This document shows, in pieces, positions 23,645 to 35,439 of a stretch of 64,000 nucleotides of DNA (position 1 is its first letter; every line of letters begins with the position of its first letter). Under the pieces are notes generated by a model. The model was not told the DNA's origin, did no database searches, and saw nothing but the letters and a program-made list of their open reading frames with translations. Source of the DNA: Artocarpus heterophyllus (Eukaryota; Streptophyta; Magnoliopsida; Rosales; Moraceae). Location: NCBI GenBank assembly GCA_025403435.1, contig CM046348.1, positions 35,770,052-35,834,051 of the forward strand. The letters are read 5' to 3'. The position numbers were made by a program, and so were the translations under genes.

Positions 23645-23952
23645 TAGCCTCTTGAAACATGCATCAAAGAATTTAAAAAGTGATGTTAATTTTCAAACAT
23701 AAAAAAATTAAAGTCTTGGGAATCTGACTTTAAAAGACCCAATTTATAATATACTGTTTTAGTTTAGTTTATTAAGTTTGTTATAGATCATCATTCTATA
23801 CTTGTAGCCTCTTGAAACATGCATCAAAGAATTTAAAAAGTGATGTTAATTTTCAAACATAAAAAAATTAAAGTCTTGGGAATCTGACTTTAAAAGACCC
23901 AATTTATAATATACTGTTTTAGTTTAGTTTATTAAGTTTGTTATAGATCATC
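23633..23952 (+). repeat. 160-bp tandem duplication
   Basis: ATTCTATACTTGTAGCCTCT... at ~23635 recurs at ~23795 with a 160-bp period. Both copies end GTTATAGATCATC, and I see no differences between them. It directly follows the 62-bp duplication, sharing its last bases. Confidence 0.9.
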
Positions 23953-25118
23953 TCTGCAACTGTACTGATTCATGTAATATTTTTGCTGTTCTTACTATCT
24001 TTTCATACATTAGGGATAATGTACAATTTAGGTTGTGGGAGAGGGTTGTGCTTCACTAGTGTGCGAAAATTGTGCCAAATTTTTTCAATTTTTGCCCTTT
24101 TTATTTTCGCTCTAGATTTTTATGTGTTTTTTGTTTTTGTGTGTTATTTTGTAAGTTTTTATGAAAGTCATTAAAAATAAAATTAAAAAATGTTTTGTAA
24201 GTATTAGTTTCTTAGTAATTAATGTGTTATTATTTTGTTTCAATTTCTAAATTTCATATTAATATAATATCATTTTTTTGTGTTCTTTGACTTATTTAAC
24301 TTTATAAACTCTCAAAGCTTTGGTTTTATTTAATATTTTTATGTATTTATTTTTCAAAGTATTTGTAATCTATCTTTTGACACACGCATCGTAATGCTTA
24401 ATTGTCATGGTAAGTCAAAGCTATGAATATTTGAGTTTTTTTATTTTGTGAATATAAAGAATTAAGGACAGTGACATTTTCAAAATTTAACTAATTAATT
24501 AATTAATTAAATGATAAATTAAAAAAGAATAGAATAAAAAAGAAAAGAAAATTATAAAAAGAAACAAAAAGAAGTGTAAATAATAAATAAAGTATGTAAT
24601 TATGTAAATTAATAAATAAGATTAGATAAGTTTGGTTTCGTAGCCTTTTTAGCTCGAATAAGTAAGTTATAAGGAATGCTTTAACACCTAGTATCTTGGG
24701 CCAACTAGTATGAAAGTTGCTAACCCAAAGCTCACTAAATTGGTTATAGAGAAAGATTAAGGGAGCCAAACTTTGCACTATCTACAGTTATTGTAAAGTT
24801 TATTTATGTTTATATTTCTACTCTTTAATTGTTCTAATCTATAATTTTGAAGTATTGCTACCTGTAGGAGTGATTTAAAGCAAAATATCATAATAATTAT
24901 ATTCATAGTTTTTTATGAAACTTCATAATTCTTCATTATTACTTTACGCGCTAAGTTTTGCTTGCACACATTCTGTTAAATAGCATATAAACTGTTTAAA
25001 TAAAGGTATTGTTTTATTAGCCTATCTAGTTAGGTTAGTCATATTAGAGTTAAATTGCGTTGTATGGATGTCTCATTTCAAAATTCTATCACTTTGATTG
25101 CTAGGGACTAGCAATAAG

Positions 25119-25132
25119 TAAGTTGAGGGGTG
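25119..25132 (+). promoter_or_regulatory. Polypurine tract of the decayed LTR element
   Basis: AAGTTGAGGGGTG sits immediately before the 3' LTR start TGATGAAT at 25133, the expected place for the plus-strand primer. Confidence 0.6.
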
Positions 25133-26390
25133 TGATGAATAGGTAAAAATGCACATTTTTTAAAGCTAAAATCATTCGTTTTGCATTATTATTTGTCATT
25201 AGATCCCTTAATTAATAGCATTTTTGTGTTGATAGGTATTTTTGTATCTTAGCATGTAAATATGTTTAAAAATATATTTTTAGTATGTTTTTATGTTTAA
25301 TAATATGTTCAGTAATTTTTAGAATCAATTTCATATGTAAAATATTAGTTTAGTTTGAAAATAATTGAAACCATTAAAAAATTATTAGTGGTAATTTTAT
25401 TTTGAGTCTTCATGTGTTTAATAGTGTGTTTTTAGTTTGTAAATATGTTTTAAAATATTTTTAGTAATTTCTAAAATTATTTTTGATCCTTAAAATTATA
25501 TTTGTAGCACTCTGACACAGGTTTTAACTCTATATTTGCTTTCTAATGCTTATATTTTTATAGAATAAGTTATATTTTTTACATTTTTAGTCATTATTAT
25601 TAATATTGTCATGCTGCTCAATTATTGGATAGATTCACTCATGCTTTCTTTATGTGATTTAATTGCCTTGCATAATTAATATTAATAATACTGAATCATA
25701 CCTGTTTATTAAGTTGAGTTTTGCTACATTATAGACATGAACTGGCTCAGTAAATGCTTGGTAATACTTGATTTATTGTTGACAAAAGATGACATTATGT
25801 ATTCTTCAACCATTTAATAAGACAAAGTTTTGCCGTAATTAATGCAAAAAATTACTCCATTAAAATATAATAATTTTGAGTTGTTATTGTCTTTTCTATC
25901 TCAAAATTATATCATTTATAATTGTAGTGACAACGGTTATAATTTTTATAGTTATTGTATCAAATTATCAGTGAGAGATGACTATTTTGCTACTTTTTAT
26001 AGGAAAAGCTTTACTATATTATAGCTTGCTATATTGTCACTTTAGGTTGAGTTATAAAAGTAGTAAAAATGCTTGTTATTAATGGGAAAAGATATAATAA
26101 ATCAAATGTTTTCGATAAATATATATTTAGAGTTAAAATTCTATATCAGCTATGACATATACAAAGGATTCTAAAAGCTTTACCGTTTTAACTTTATGTC
26201 TTAAAAATCTTATTTAAAATTGTTAAAAACATTTTCTCTTTAAAATCTTGTTAAAATCACCCTTGCCCTTTCAACTGTTAAATTTTTAATTTTTCAAAAA
26301 CCCACCTCCCTATAGATACGATAACCTTTCTATACTACAAATATTTGTGTTTAAAGATTCATTTTGGGTGATACAAAAACATATACTAAC
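25133..26390 (+). repeat. 3' LTR of the decayed element in the hAT-like transposon
   Basis: It matches 19699-20060 and then 21000-21870 of the 5' copy, skipping ~0.9 kb. The right edge lies near the GATACAAAAACA motif; the precise end is not resolved. Confidence 0.6.
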
Positions 26391-26746
26391 AATCTAGAAA
26401 GTTCTTGATGAACTGGTGTGGATTGGGAATGGGGGTATGCGTGCGTGAGTGAGAGTCTATGTGCATGTGAGTGAGTATTCATTTTTGTCCTTCTCAATTA
26501 TATTATTTGTTATATGTGTTATTATATATAATATACATATTTCATAACTTTTCAACTGAATTTGAAAGAGTAGGTCGGTTAATCGATCGACTAATAACAT
26601 GCTTTCGAAAACCAACCGCCAAAAATGTATGGGTGGTCAGTTTTTGAACTAACTTGGTCGTTTTTAGTGTTTAAATCGATTTTTTTTCAATTTTTGTTAG
26701 TTGGTTTCTGTTTTTTAGTTTTTTTTGAACAACCCTATTTTGAAGT

Positions 26747-28299
26747 TTCCTCCACTTTAATTCTCTATAAAAAAAAAATCAACCGAATTATTTTATCACA
26801 AAAGATAATAACTATAACTTTAATGTTTACGATAGAATTTTGATAATATATATTATATTAATTCCATAAATCCTTCAATCACAAAATAGAAAAAATATAT
26901 ATTTTAGGAAAATCCTTGACTAAAATAATTACATTAAAATATTTAATTTTAGGATTTTCTTGTTCATCACAACTAGATGGTGGTGGCAATAGATTCCCTC
27001 TTTTGTCGGGTCTTTATTTTTGATGAATTTTCTAAATAATTGTGTTGGGATCTCCATTGTACTAGTGTTTTTGTTGTTGTTTTTGTTTCGAGTCTATAAT
27101 AATAAAGGTGGTCTTTCCAAGTCTATTTGTGGTTTGTTGCATCCTGTTGGTGTTTTGTTTTTGTTGAACTTTTGTATATGTGGAGTTGGTGGTAGCGTTA
27201 GTGTTGTAGGTTATTTGCTCTCAATCGATTAGAGGATTCTATCAATTGGAGAGATTTTGTCAAAACAAGCCTTATGTGTGCTCCCTTATAGGTGCACCGA
27301 TGAATTTCCCATTGCCGGGTCTTGATATATGTCTTTGTCCTTGAACTACATCAGATTTTATTAATAGAAATGATCGAAATTGCGGGTATTGTCTCATATA
27401 CTATATTTGTTGGCATTATAATTACTAAGCTATTAACAGAGAAATCAAAATAATCTAATAAACTTAACTATTCTAAGAGAAAAAACATAATCTCAAAGGA
27501 AGCGTGGAAAATAAATTTAACATTAAGGTGTTTTTACTTAAAGAGAAAGTAGGAATGATTGCTTATCCTTTTTGATAACTTGTTTATTGAATGATTGCTT
27601 ATCCCTTTTGATAACTTGTTTATTTATCAACATAGCAATGAGAATTTTATAGGCTTCATACAATATCGAAAATAAGGGAAAGGAATGTCTATCGTCGCAT
27701 TCCCTTTGGTATTAGTTCTCTATCAAAGAGATTGAATGTCAATTTCTTTCTTTAATTTTTTTTCTCTCCGAGTGTTATAACAGATCAAAATAAATAATTG
27801 GTTTTATTTTAAAACTAAAAATAAAATTATTTAAAGTTAAAAGATTAAGGGATTTAGGTACAATAATCATGGTAAATGACTCAACCATTTATACAGATAA
27901 ACTAGTCAAATGTTAAGTTTTTTCATTGCACGACTGTATTACACAAGTAAAATGACATGATACATCTTGTCGACTGATTAATTTCCTTTATTTTACATAT
28001 GCTACTCAAAGGTTAGCATGGCCCTTTTATAGTGTTTGTGGTCATTCGTTCCTTTAATGCTTGTTAATGTCTCTGTCTTACCCAGAGACAATGCCCACAG
28101 TCTCACCCATTGCTTTTGTAGTTTCATATGGAACTAAACAACACTTTGACATGCAAATGAATAAACTAAAATAAACGTTCAGAGCATCAAAACCATGATA
28201 AGACCAATAGAAGTTATACATCAAGAAACAGAACGCATCTATATATTTCTTTTTCTGTAACAAAAAAAAAAAAAATGCTAGCCCAGTCCAACAAACGTT
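26747..28299. other. AT-rich intergenic DNA downstream of the NPG1-like gene
   Basis: No coding sequence is supported. Short frames at 27020-27232 and elsewhere are hydrophobic products of T-rich DNA. A ~38-bp tandem duplication (GAATGATTGCTTATCC...TTTTGATAACTTG) lies at ~27554-27626. Confidence 0.6.
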
Positions 28300-28718
28300 A
28301 AATTTACACAGCTGAGCAAAAATACAAATTATTGAAATTCACCAATACATTGCTACAAGCTTCCGCGTATGAACTCCGTTTTCCAATGACCCACCCAAAA
28401 AAAGGAAAAAAAAAAAAAAAAAGTCCCATTCTCTGCAACTCATACATTTTAAACTCAAAGTCAGTTTCATTTCCTTTTTCCTTCTCATAATTTATAGTTT
28501 CCAAGTAAATGTTAAATAGAGTAGTTTCTGCCATCCACTGATTCCCTGTGCCTTTATATGATTTTGAAGATGGCAAAAATGATTCCACACCAAGTCATTT
28601 GACGTTCCTTGCTATAAATACAAGTATCAAGTTTCACTTTTAAAAAAGTTCAAGGACATAAGGGCAGGAGATAAACGAATGTTATGAGAAATTTAACCTT
28701 GGTATAAGCTGGAGCCAA
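28300..28718 (-). other. Probable 3' UTR and downstream flank of the NPG1-like gene
   Basis: This stretch follows the stop codon at 28719-28721 on the minus strand. A 94-residue frame inside it contains a phenylalanine run from an A tract and matches nothing. The polyadenylation site cannot be placed from sequence alone. Confidence 0.45.
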
Positions 28719-31700
28719 TCAATAAAGGGAGCTGAAGCTTTCAACCGGATCAGATTCTTCGAGCATGGAAGCTGCCTGGAAGCAGTCTGTGGCATCAGCA
28801 ATTCGCCCGTCATCTCTGTGAATCATCCCCAAGTAATACCAAGCCTTACGATTTGTAGGTTCTATCCTTAATGCATCCGAGAGAAAGCTTCTCGCCACAG
28901 GCAACGCGTCGGGGCCCATCTTCGACGTAAGAGCTCCAATCAAGATCTTGCAAGGAACAAAGCCTGGCTCTAGTAGAAGAGCATGAACATAACTGCCCAG
29001 AGCTTCTTGAGTTTGCCCACGTCCTTCGTACATAATACCTAGAAGAATCACATTCAGTTTTCTTTAATAAAAATATGGCGTCAAAAACAGATTAAGAATT
29101 GAAACAACTTTGTGAGAATCAGTTTCTAGTATGTTTTATATGCCATTCAGCAAATAACTCGGAAAACATGATATGACATGCTCGGAAAACAAAAACAAAA
29201 AAACAAAAAAATAAAACCTATGACATCGTTTTTTTGTTTTTAGGGTAACGATATACTTCAAATTTACCAAAAGTTAAATAATAATAACGATAACAACAAT
29301 AATAATAATAGTTAGCCCTTTCAAGATTAGGACTTGCCGACTCGGCCTTGCAAGGAGTTTTGTCCAGAGTGACAACATCTTTTCAGTCGTCAGCACAATA
29401 TAATACAACAAGAAAATTGTAGTCACTAGTAAGAAACTAAATATAATCCTCAGAAAACTTCAATGATATAGTAAAAGCATTTTGAGTTCTTGCCTTCTGT
29501 GTGCAGTGTTTCTGCATTGTACTGTTTAAGCTGTCTGGCTTTTCCCAAGCATATCTCCGCGTCCGTCCAATGTGAAAGACTAGAGTATAAGTTTGCCAAA
29601 CCAAGCCACACTTCAAATTCATGGACTTTATCATCCTCAACCTATCGTAAAAATAATAATAATAATAAAATATAATTAAAAAAAAAGAGAAAGACTATAA
29701 TGAAGTTCATCATTAAAGAATGCTTACTAGTATACCATCAGCTATGAGGCTTTGAAAAAAGAAAAAACTGAAAATCTTACTATATTGCCGATTTTCATCC
29801 GGAAGAAGAAAGAAAGAGAAACACTCATAAGTCCACTTTGTTATACATTGACATGATCAAAAATTTGAAAAATTTTCTGATGAAGGAAAGCTTATCAACT
29901 CCACCAAAATTTAAAAAATAAAATAATAATGAAAACCATAAACGATACCATTGCATCAACTCTACTGAAATCGATAACAAAAATGATTAGTAGCCTTAAC
30001 TTTTTCCTTCCAAGAAATTGCATCATACATAACAGCCCTTTTCTCATTTGCAACTGATACACTTGATTAAATGAGATTTTTGGAAACAGAGTAGATCTTT
30101 AAAAAGTAGGAGCAGAATTTGACCTGAGGATTAACTCTGAAAGGCCCAAAAGATTTTCTTTGGGCTTGAACCAAAGCAAGTAGGTAGCGGTAGGTTTCAA
30201 TACCATCCATGTGTAGTGATTGAGAGATCTTCAACTTTGCTTTAAGCCTGAGCAAAGGTCCCTGATCCCACCTTGCAGTCTCCTCTAAAGCAGCATCAGT
30301 AACCACTTCAGACTCTGAAAATCGCTGTTGAGCAGACAGAACAAGAGCAAGCAATCTCCAACCTTTTATAACAGAGCCTCCTGTCTCATCAATAAATTGT
30401 TTTGCACAGCGCAAAGCAGCATTAAGATTTCGGTGCTCTGCATGTTGAAGTCCTAAGTCAAAAATCAAATCCAAATTGTTGTGCTCCAACGCAATTGCTC
30501 CATCTAATGATTTTAAAGCTTCAGACTGAAAACGAGATCTCTCAAAGTCAGAGGAGCAAACTTTTGCATGCTTTCCCAAACAAAGACCCAGCATGTGAAG
30601 ACCCACACCCTTCAAATGCTCAGCCTGTTGTTCAGCATTACTGATTGCCCTCTGTGCATAGCTCACTCCCTCAGCAGCAAGATAAAAATCGTCACTGCAT
30701 ATCTTTGCAGCCAATAGCAAGGCCATGAGGTCATCCGGTCGTTCATGTTTGTGCAGAGACTTCCTTAGTAGATTCAAAGCAGCATTATTTTGTCCTGCTC
30801 CACTATAGCAAAGAGCTAAAGAGTTCCAACGGTCAACCCGATGAAATACTCCAGGCATGACCTCTTCAACTTGCCTTGCTAAGACCGAAGTTTGGTTGCA
30901 TACAGATAGTGCAAATGTTAGGTGCTCCATCACAGATGGATCCCATTTAGTCTTACCAAGGTGAAATTTCCTCAAGAGAATCATCAAAAGCAGTATTGCC
31001 TCTTCCAAATTATTTTTTGGTACGTATGAGCTGTCAATTTGAACACCTAAACTTGGTGGACCAGCCTCTACTCCACTGTACAGTAAATATACTGCAAACG
31101 CTTTTTGAATTCTTGTACAGCAGTCATTCTCAAGGTTCCATAGGCTGAGAAGGGCACGCCTATAAGCAGAAACTGCTTCGTGATGGCAACCAGACTGCTT
31201 CCAAAGCTCTGGAAGGAGCTCTACAGCTTGACTGACTATCTCTTGCAATTTATTATCTACTTCCACATTGGGTATGCCCTGCAGGAATATCTTTTCGACT
31301 GCATCAAGCACACTCTTACATTCTTGAGCAGCCTCTGCAAATCATGAATTTTCATTTCAGGTCAAAGTTTTAAAATGAAATGAGAAGAAGAAACAGGAAA
31401 AGAGGTTTTTTTTGGTTAATTTCCAAAGAACCGTCACTAAATAACTATGGAAGCAACTCTCTACTGTACCTGTTAATCTCCCAAGCTTTTGAAGAGACTT
31501 GGCTTTTAAGTATATAGCTTCAAGAACAAGGCTGGCAGCATGCTGCGAGACTGCATGCTGTGATTCAGTGCGAGTTCGACCCTTCTTGGAAGGTGGTTTT
31601 TCAGCAAGAGAAGGTTGAAATCGCTGAATGGCTGCTTGGAGATCAATACCATCGAACACCCGAAGAGCACCTTCTACATTGCCTCTTTGATACTCCAACT

Positions 31701-31987
31701 TTCCAAGAAGAGCTCTTGCTTCCTGCAGATTATCATTGTTAGTTAACAAAATATGTCCCAAAAAATGCTACATAGGTATAACAACACAAAAAACTGTATA
31801 TGGCAATACCAAAAAAACAAAAACATGTTACCTCAAAATTGAGTGATAACCCTTCTCGCAACGAAGATTCTGCTTCCTGAATATTTCCTTCATCGAGCTT
31901 GGCCTCAACATCTGTCGCTTTCATGCAAACCCCATTTGCGTAAACTTCTTGAGAGGCCATGTCTTGCTCATACTCTCCAGAATCCAT
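28719..31987 (-). CDS. NPG1: TPR protein, NO POLLEN GERMINATION 1 (NPG1) family, five exons
   Basis: On the minus strand the exons are 31987-31832, 31722-31470, 31334-30124, 29641-29494 and 29038-28719. Joined, they give 2,088 nt, a 695-residue protein with all junctions in frame. The length fits plant NPG1/NPGR proteins (about 700 aa). The N-terminus has ATDVEAKLDEGNIQEAESSL (residues ~24-43) and exon 2 has EARALLGKLEYQRGNVEGAL; both are conserved in this family. Tetratricopeptide repeats are visible at ~550-620 and ~655-690 (AWYYLGMIHRDDGRIADATD). In Arabidopsis, NPG1 binds calmodulin, is needed for pollen germination, and NPG proteins link PI4Kalpha1 to the plasma membrane; that role is inferred here. 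Intron 4 uses a GC donor (AG/GCAAG at 29493). It has no frameshift or internal stop. NPGR1 or NPGR2 orthology is possible, but the wording fits NPG1 best. Confidence 0.92.
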
Positions 31988-33190
31988 GGATCAACTCCCT
32001 ATCTTCTATTCCAGCAACTCTCTCCAAAAATTTACTTTCATCCACTTTCTGTGACCTAACATGCTTTAACCACACAGGTGGTTCATTCTTAGAAAATCAC
32101 AATACCAAAGTAACTTAAGCGCGGTCAAACTAATCAAACTAATATTCAATAATAGAAAAATAATCAACAAAAAGCACAAATAGTTAAACACACAAAGTAA
32201 TCAAAATAGAAATTTTCAACAATCAAACAAATTCCAAAAACATCAATCAAATATCAACACATTCCACTACAAAACGAATTCTATTAACTAGTTCATATTT
32301 TCATAATTAAACTTGCAAATAAAATTTAAAACACAAACGCCCAAGACATGTTGGTCTAGTGGTATTGGGAAAAGGGTGGGTGGGTATTGGTTTGGGGGGA
32401 AGGAGGTTTGATCCTCCATTGTAACAAAAAAAAAAATGTATCTTAAAAAAAAAGAATTTCAAACACAAACCTTCAATAATCTGTGAACCCAACTTCAACT
32501 TAAAATAAAAATGACAAACACAATTGATGCTCTTTTCTTTCTTGTGGTCAAAAACCGCAAGCTCGGGCATAACATTAACGAAAATCTCCTTCTCCCTGTC
32601 ACTCTACTACTTTCTCTTTCCCCAGATGGGCCTCTTTTGTTTATTATCTCCACTACATTGTTCCCACTCCTTAATGTCTCAATCTCATCTTCGCAGGGCA
32701 ACCCATTTTGCAAATTATAACAACCACATAATGACCCAAATGGGATAGCTCAACCATAACCATTGTCAACCAAAGAGCTAAGATTTACATTCCAAAGCAA
32801 CGCAACCCATTTTGAGATTTGTAAAATCTACGAAACGTTCATTCACATCTCCTCCTCAAAGACAGGACTTGGTTTTTTCCACCACAAAATCCCAACTTCA
32901 AACGAAAATTGCAAACAAAAAAAAAAAATACAAATACAAAAAGAAAACCAATTATGGGGAGGAGCTTGGCTTACAGGTTACCCGGAATGAGGCTCGGGAG
33001 AAGGGCGGAAAGACTCGGGGGAGAGGGAGAGGAGGAGAGAGGGGCTCCGGTACTTGGCACAAATGCTCTTTCTGCTCGGGGGATGGATCGCACAAGGGTA
33101 AGGGGAGGGTGGGTCTATTCCCTTTTTTTTTTGGTTGGAATGACGACGGCTTTCATTAACATCAGATCTTGCACATGCACCCAAAAACAA
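31988..33190 (-). promoter_or_regulatory. 5' flank of the NPG1-like gene
   Basis: This is sequence upstream of the start codon at 31987. It contains a SINE (32339-32460) and, at ~32990-33120, a purine-rich GC-richer block (GAGAGGGAGAGGAGGAGAGA on the plus strand, pyrimidine-rich on the gene strand). That block is the kind of sequence often found at plant 5' UTRs. A 5' UTR intron is possible. I cannot fix a TATA box or start site, and the short frames here are not convincing. Confidence 0.4.
32339..32460 (+). mobile_element. tRNA-derived SINE with 10-bp target duplication
   Basis: The element has an A box-like TGGTCTAGTGGTATTGG (32352-) and a B box-like GGTTTGATCCTCC (32405-32417), the two internal RNA polymerase III promoter boxes of tRNA genes. 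A-rich segments follow (32425-32436 and 32445-32453). The direct repeat AAACACAAAC flanks it at 32329-32338 and 32461-32470. It lies about 350 bp upstream of the NPG1-like start codon, in opposite orientation to that gene. Confidence 0.8.
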
Positions 33191-33957
33191 GGGTACAGAG
33201 CCAAATCCAATTCTTACGTCCTCAAATTTAATTTGACATTTTTTTATTATTATTTATAATAGTTTTTTTAGTTTTATTTCTTTTCAAAACAAAATACCCA
33301 AAACACTCTCTATTTTTTGTCTAAATATTAATACTATTTTTACTCTCACATTATAAAAATACCTTGAACATCTTTGTGTTTTTAAAATTATACTCAAAGT
33401 ATCTCTAAAACAATTAAATAGTATTTTAAAAAACAAAATTTCTCTTCCTAACCTTTACTGTACAATTTAAAACATTTTTAAAACAAAATACTAAATAAAA
33501 TCAATCTTGAAAACTTAAAAAAATCTTATAATTGAAGTATTTGTTAAATTGAAATATTTATTTTGATCATTTTAATTCGTCTTTTGTTTAATTGCTTAGT
33601 TAAGTCATATTTAAAATAACACTTAATATAGATTGGGAAGGGTAATCTTGAAAGTTTCAAAAATTTAATTGTTTCAAGGGGTATTTTAAGTGTGATTTTA
33701 TAAACATGAAATTTTAAGAATTTTTATAGTAAGAAGGGCAAAAACGGTATTTAGACAAAGCAAAGGGAATGTTTGGAGTATTTTTCTTTCCTTTTAGATA
33801 AAATATTAGGCCTTTCTACGCCAAGTCCTATGCAGGTAGTGCAAGTTTTTTTATTATTAAACTTGATCAAAATCACATTAAGATACAAAAATATGCAGAA
33901 CAATGAATTTTTGATAAAGATCTGATAGTTGAAAAACAAAAGCCTATTGGTAATATA
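33191..33957. other. AT-rich intergenic DNA
   Basis: I see no coding sequence, repeat pair or recognisable element here. Confidence 0.5.
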
Positions 33958-35439
33958 ATAGAGAAAATTATATGTTATGCCACACTTTTAAAAATTGTAT
34001 TTATTCATGCCATACTTATAAAAAGTTATGCCACATTATTATTCATATTGTGTAAACCTTTTATGTAATTTTGTAAAATTATAGAGTTCTAAAGTGTGTA
34101 TACATTGAGCCAACTTTGAAAGTGCTCAAAATGACAATAAAAGATTAGTATTTGATTTTAATCTGACCTAGACCACATAAAGACCAGGTCGGGCTCGCTT
34201 GATCTAAGCCCCAGGTAGGGCAAGGCTTATTTCTTAGGTCAAATTATTTGAGCTAGGCCTATATAATATTTTTAAAAATGCTTTTAATATTCCTATATAA
34301 ATAAAAGGTATTCACATAAATGTCACTTTTAAACTCAATTTTTATTTACACCATAAAATATTAAAAACTCTTATGTCACAAACTTAGAGCATGTCCTTAT
34401 GGGACATGTCTGCATATTCCTCTAGGACATTTTTTGTTTCCCTTAAGACTATATCGCATATTCTTCAGAGACATATCGTATGTCCCTTTGGGAATTTATT
34501 TTGTCCTTTAAAAATATATCGCATGTCCTGTCAAGATATTTTTAGGTGTCCTTTTAAGAGATGTTCTTTGTGTTCCTCTAAAATATGTTTTTTATGTCCT
34601 TTTTGGATATTTTTGAGTGTTCCTCCAAAACACTTTTTGATGCCTTAGTGAGACATTTTTTTCTCTCTTTTCTCTCACCTCTCTCTCTCTCTCTTCGCCG
34701 CCACCGGCTCTCTCCTGTATTGACAACGCTACTACAAAAACAAACAGAGGACTACAATCCAAAAAAATCACCACAACAACTAAAACTGCAAGAACTAAAA
34801 AAGATTTGGTTTCGATGACAACAACAATAGCTGCAACATCTAAAACCAAATCTGCAACTTTGATTAGAAATTTCGATCTGCATCCCTGGATTCTTCTCCA
34901 TTGACTGTGACTTCGATCCAAAACTGGATTCAATTTGCAACTCTTATCGATAAAAACTTTGATCCACATCCGTAGTCCAATGACAGTACAGATCTTGTCG
35001 AAGCTTTCCTCAAGCCGCATCGAAGAACTTCAATCTTACTAAAGCTTTCCTCAAGCTACTTTGATCGTGCCTTCGATTGCTACATCCTCAGAGTTTGGGT
35101 CATGGAGAAATGCCATCAGCAACCAGAGCAACACGATTGGGAGGGAAAGGGAGAGAGAGGAGAGAGAGAGGATCATCTAATTTAGGTGAGGGACCGTGGG
35201 TGAGCAAGACGTGGAGAGAGAAAGGATAGAAAGAGGGGATGAAACTGAGATAGAAAATTCATAAAGAGAGACAAAATATCATTTGTATAAGAAAAACATA
35301 AAAACTTTTTTTTTTTTGTTGGTACAACAATGCTTTTTTAAAGTTTTAGTCTTGTGGCAGTGGTTTTTTTAAGTTTCAATGTTTGTGGCATCAATAAATG
35401 GGAGATCAAAACCGTGGCAGAATATGTAATTTTCTCTAT
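33958..35439. mobile_element. Long-TIR non-autonomous DNA transposon (Mutator-like)
   Basis: The left end (A)TAGAGAAAATTATATGTTATG at 33958 is mirrored at the right by ...CATAATTTTCTCTAT-type sequence ending at 35439. The inverted similarity continues inward for roughly 100 bp with GCCAC/GTGGC motifs in register, a long imperfect TIR of the Mutator style. The interior has no transposase. It has degenerate ~30-bp repeats (GACAT..TTTTTGTCCT type, 34390-34650), then a TC run (34676-34697) near one side and a GA run (35150-35172) near the other. A 9-bp target duplication was not found, so the superfamily is inferred. Confidence 0.6.

Larger units (their letters stand above)
19699..26395 (+). mobile_element. 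Decayed non-autonomous LTR retrotransposon inside the hAT-like element
   Basis: Two direct repeats share long stretches: 19699-21872 and 25133-~26390. The 3' copy starts TGATGAATAGGTAAAAATGC right after a polypurine tract, and the 5' copy starts TAATGAACATGTAAAAATGC. A GGTGCCGTTACTGCACC sequence follows the 5' copy at ~21883 and may be a degenerate primer site. The 3.2 kb interior has one gag-like frame and no RT. The exact right end and target duplication could not be fixed. Confidence 0.65.
19056..26738. mobile_element. hAT-like DNA transposon, split by an LTR retrotransposon
   Basis: The left end reads (T)AGGGGTGTTCA at 19055-19066. The right end is ...TGAACAACCCTAT at ~26726-26738, an imperfect inverted copy. 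The 8-bp direct repeat TTTGAAGT flanks it (19048-19055 and 26739-26746), the length expected for hAT elements. Both ends carry GGTCGGTT/AACCG-rich sequence. Removing the LTR element inside (~19699-26395) leaves about 1 kb with no transposase, so it is a non-autonomous hAT derivative. Confidence 0.65.

Noticed and set aside
27020..27232. Hydrophobic 70-residue frame that could look like a membrane peptide
   Set aside because: T-rich intergenic DNA gives hydrophobic codons by chance; there is no context or homology.
28304..28588. 94-residue frame downstream of the NPG1-like gene as an extra exon
   Set aside because: The TPR protein already ends at the conserved C-terminus at 28719; this frame contains an F run from an A tract and no conserved motif.
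32339..32460. A functional tRNA gene
   Set aside because: Only A and B box-like words are present; no cloverleaf or anticodon stem can be drawn, and the A-rich tail and target duplication mark it as a SINE.
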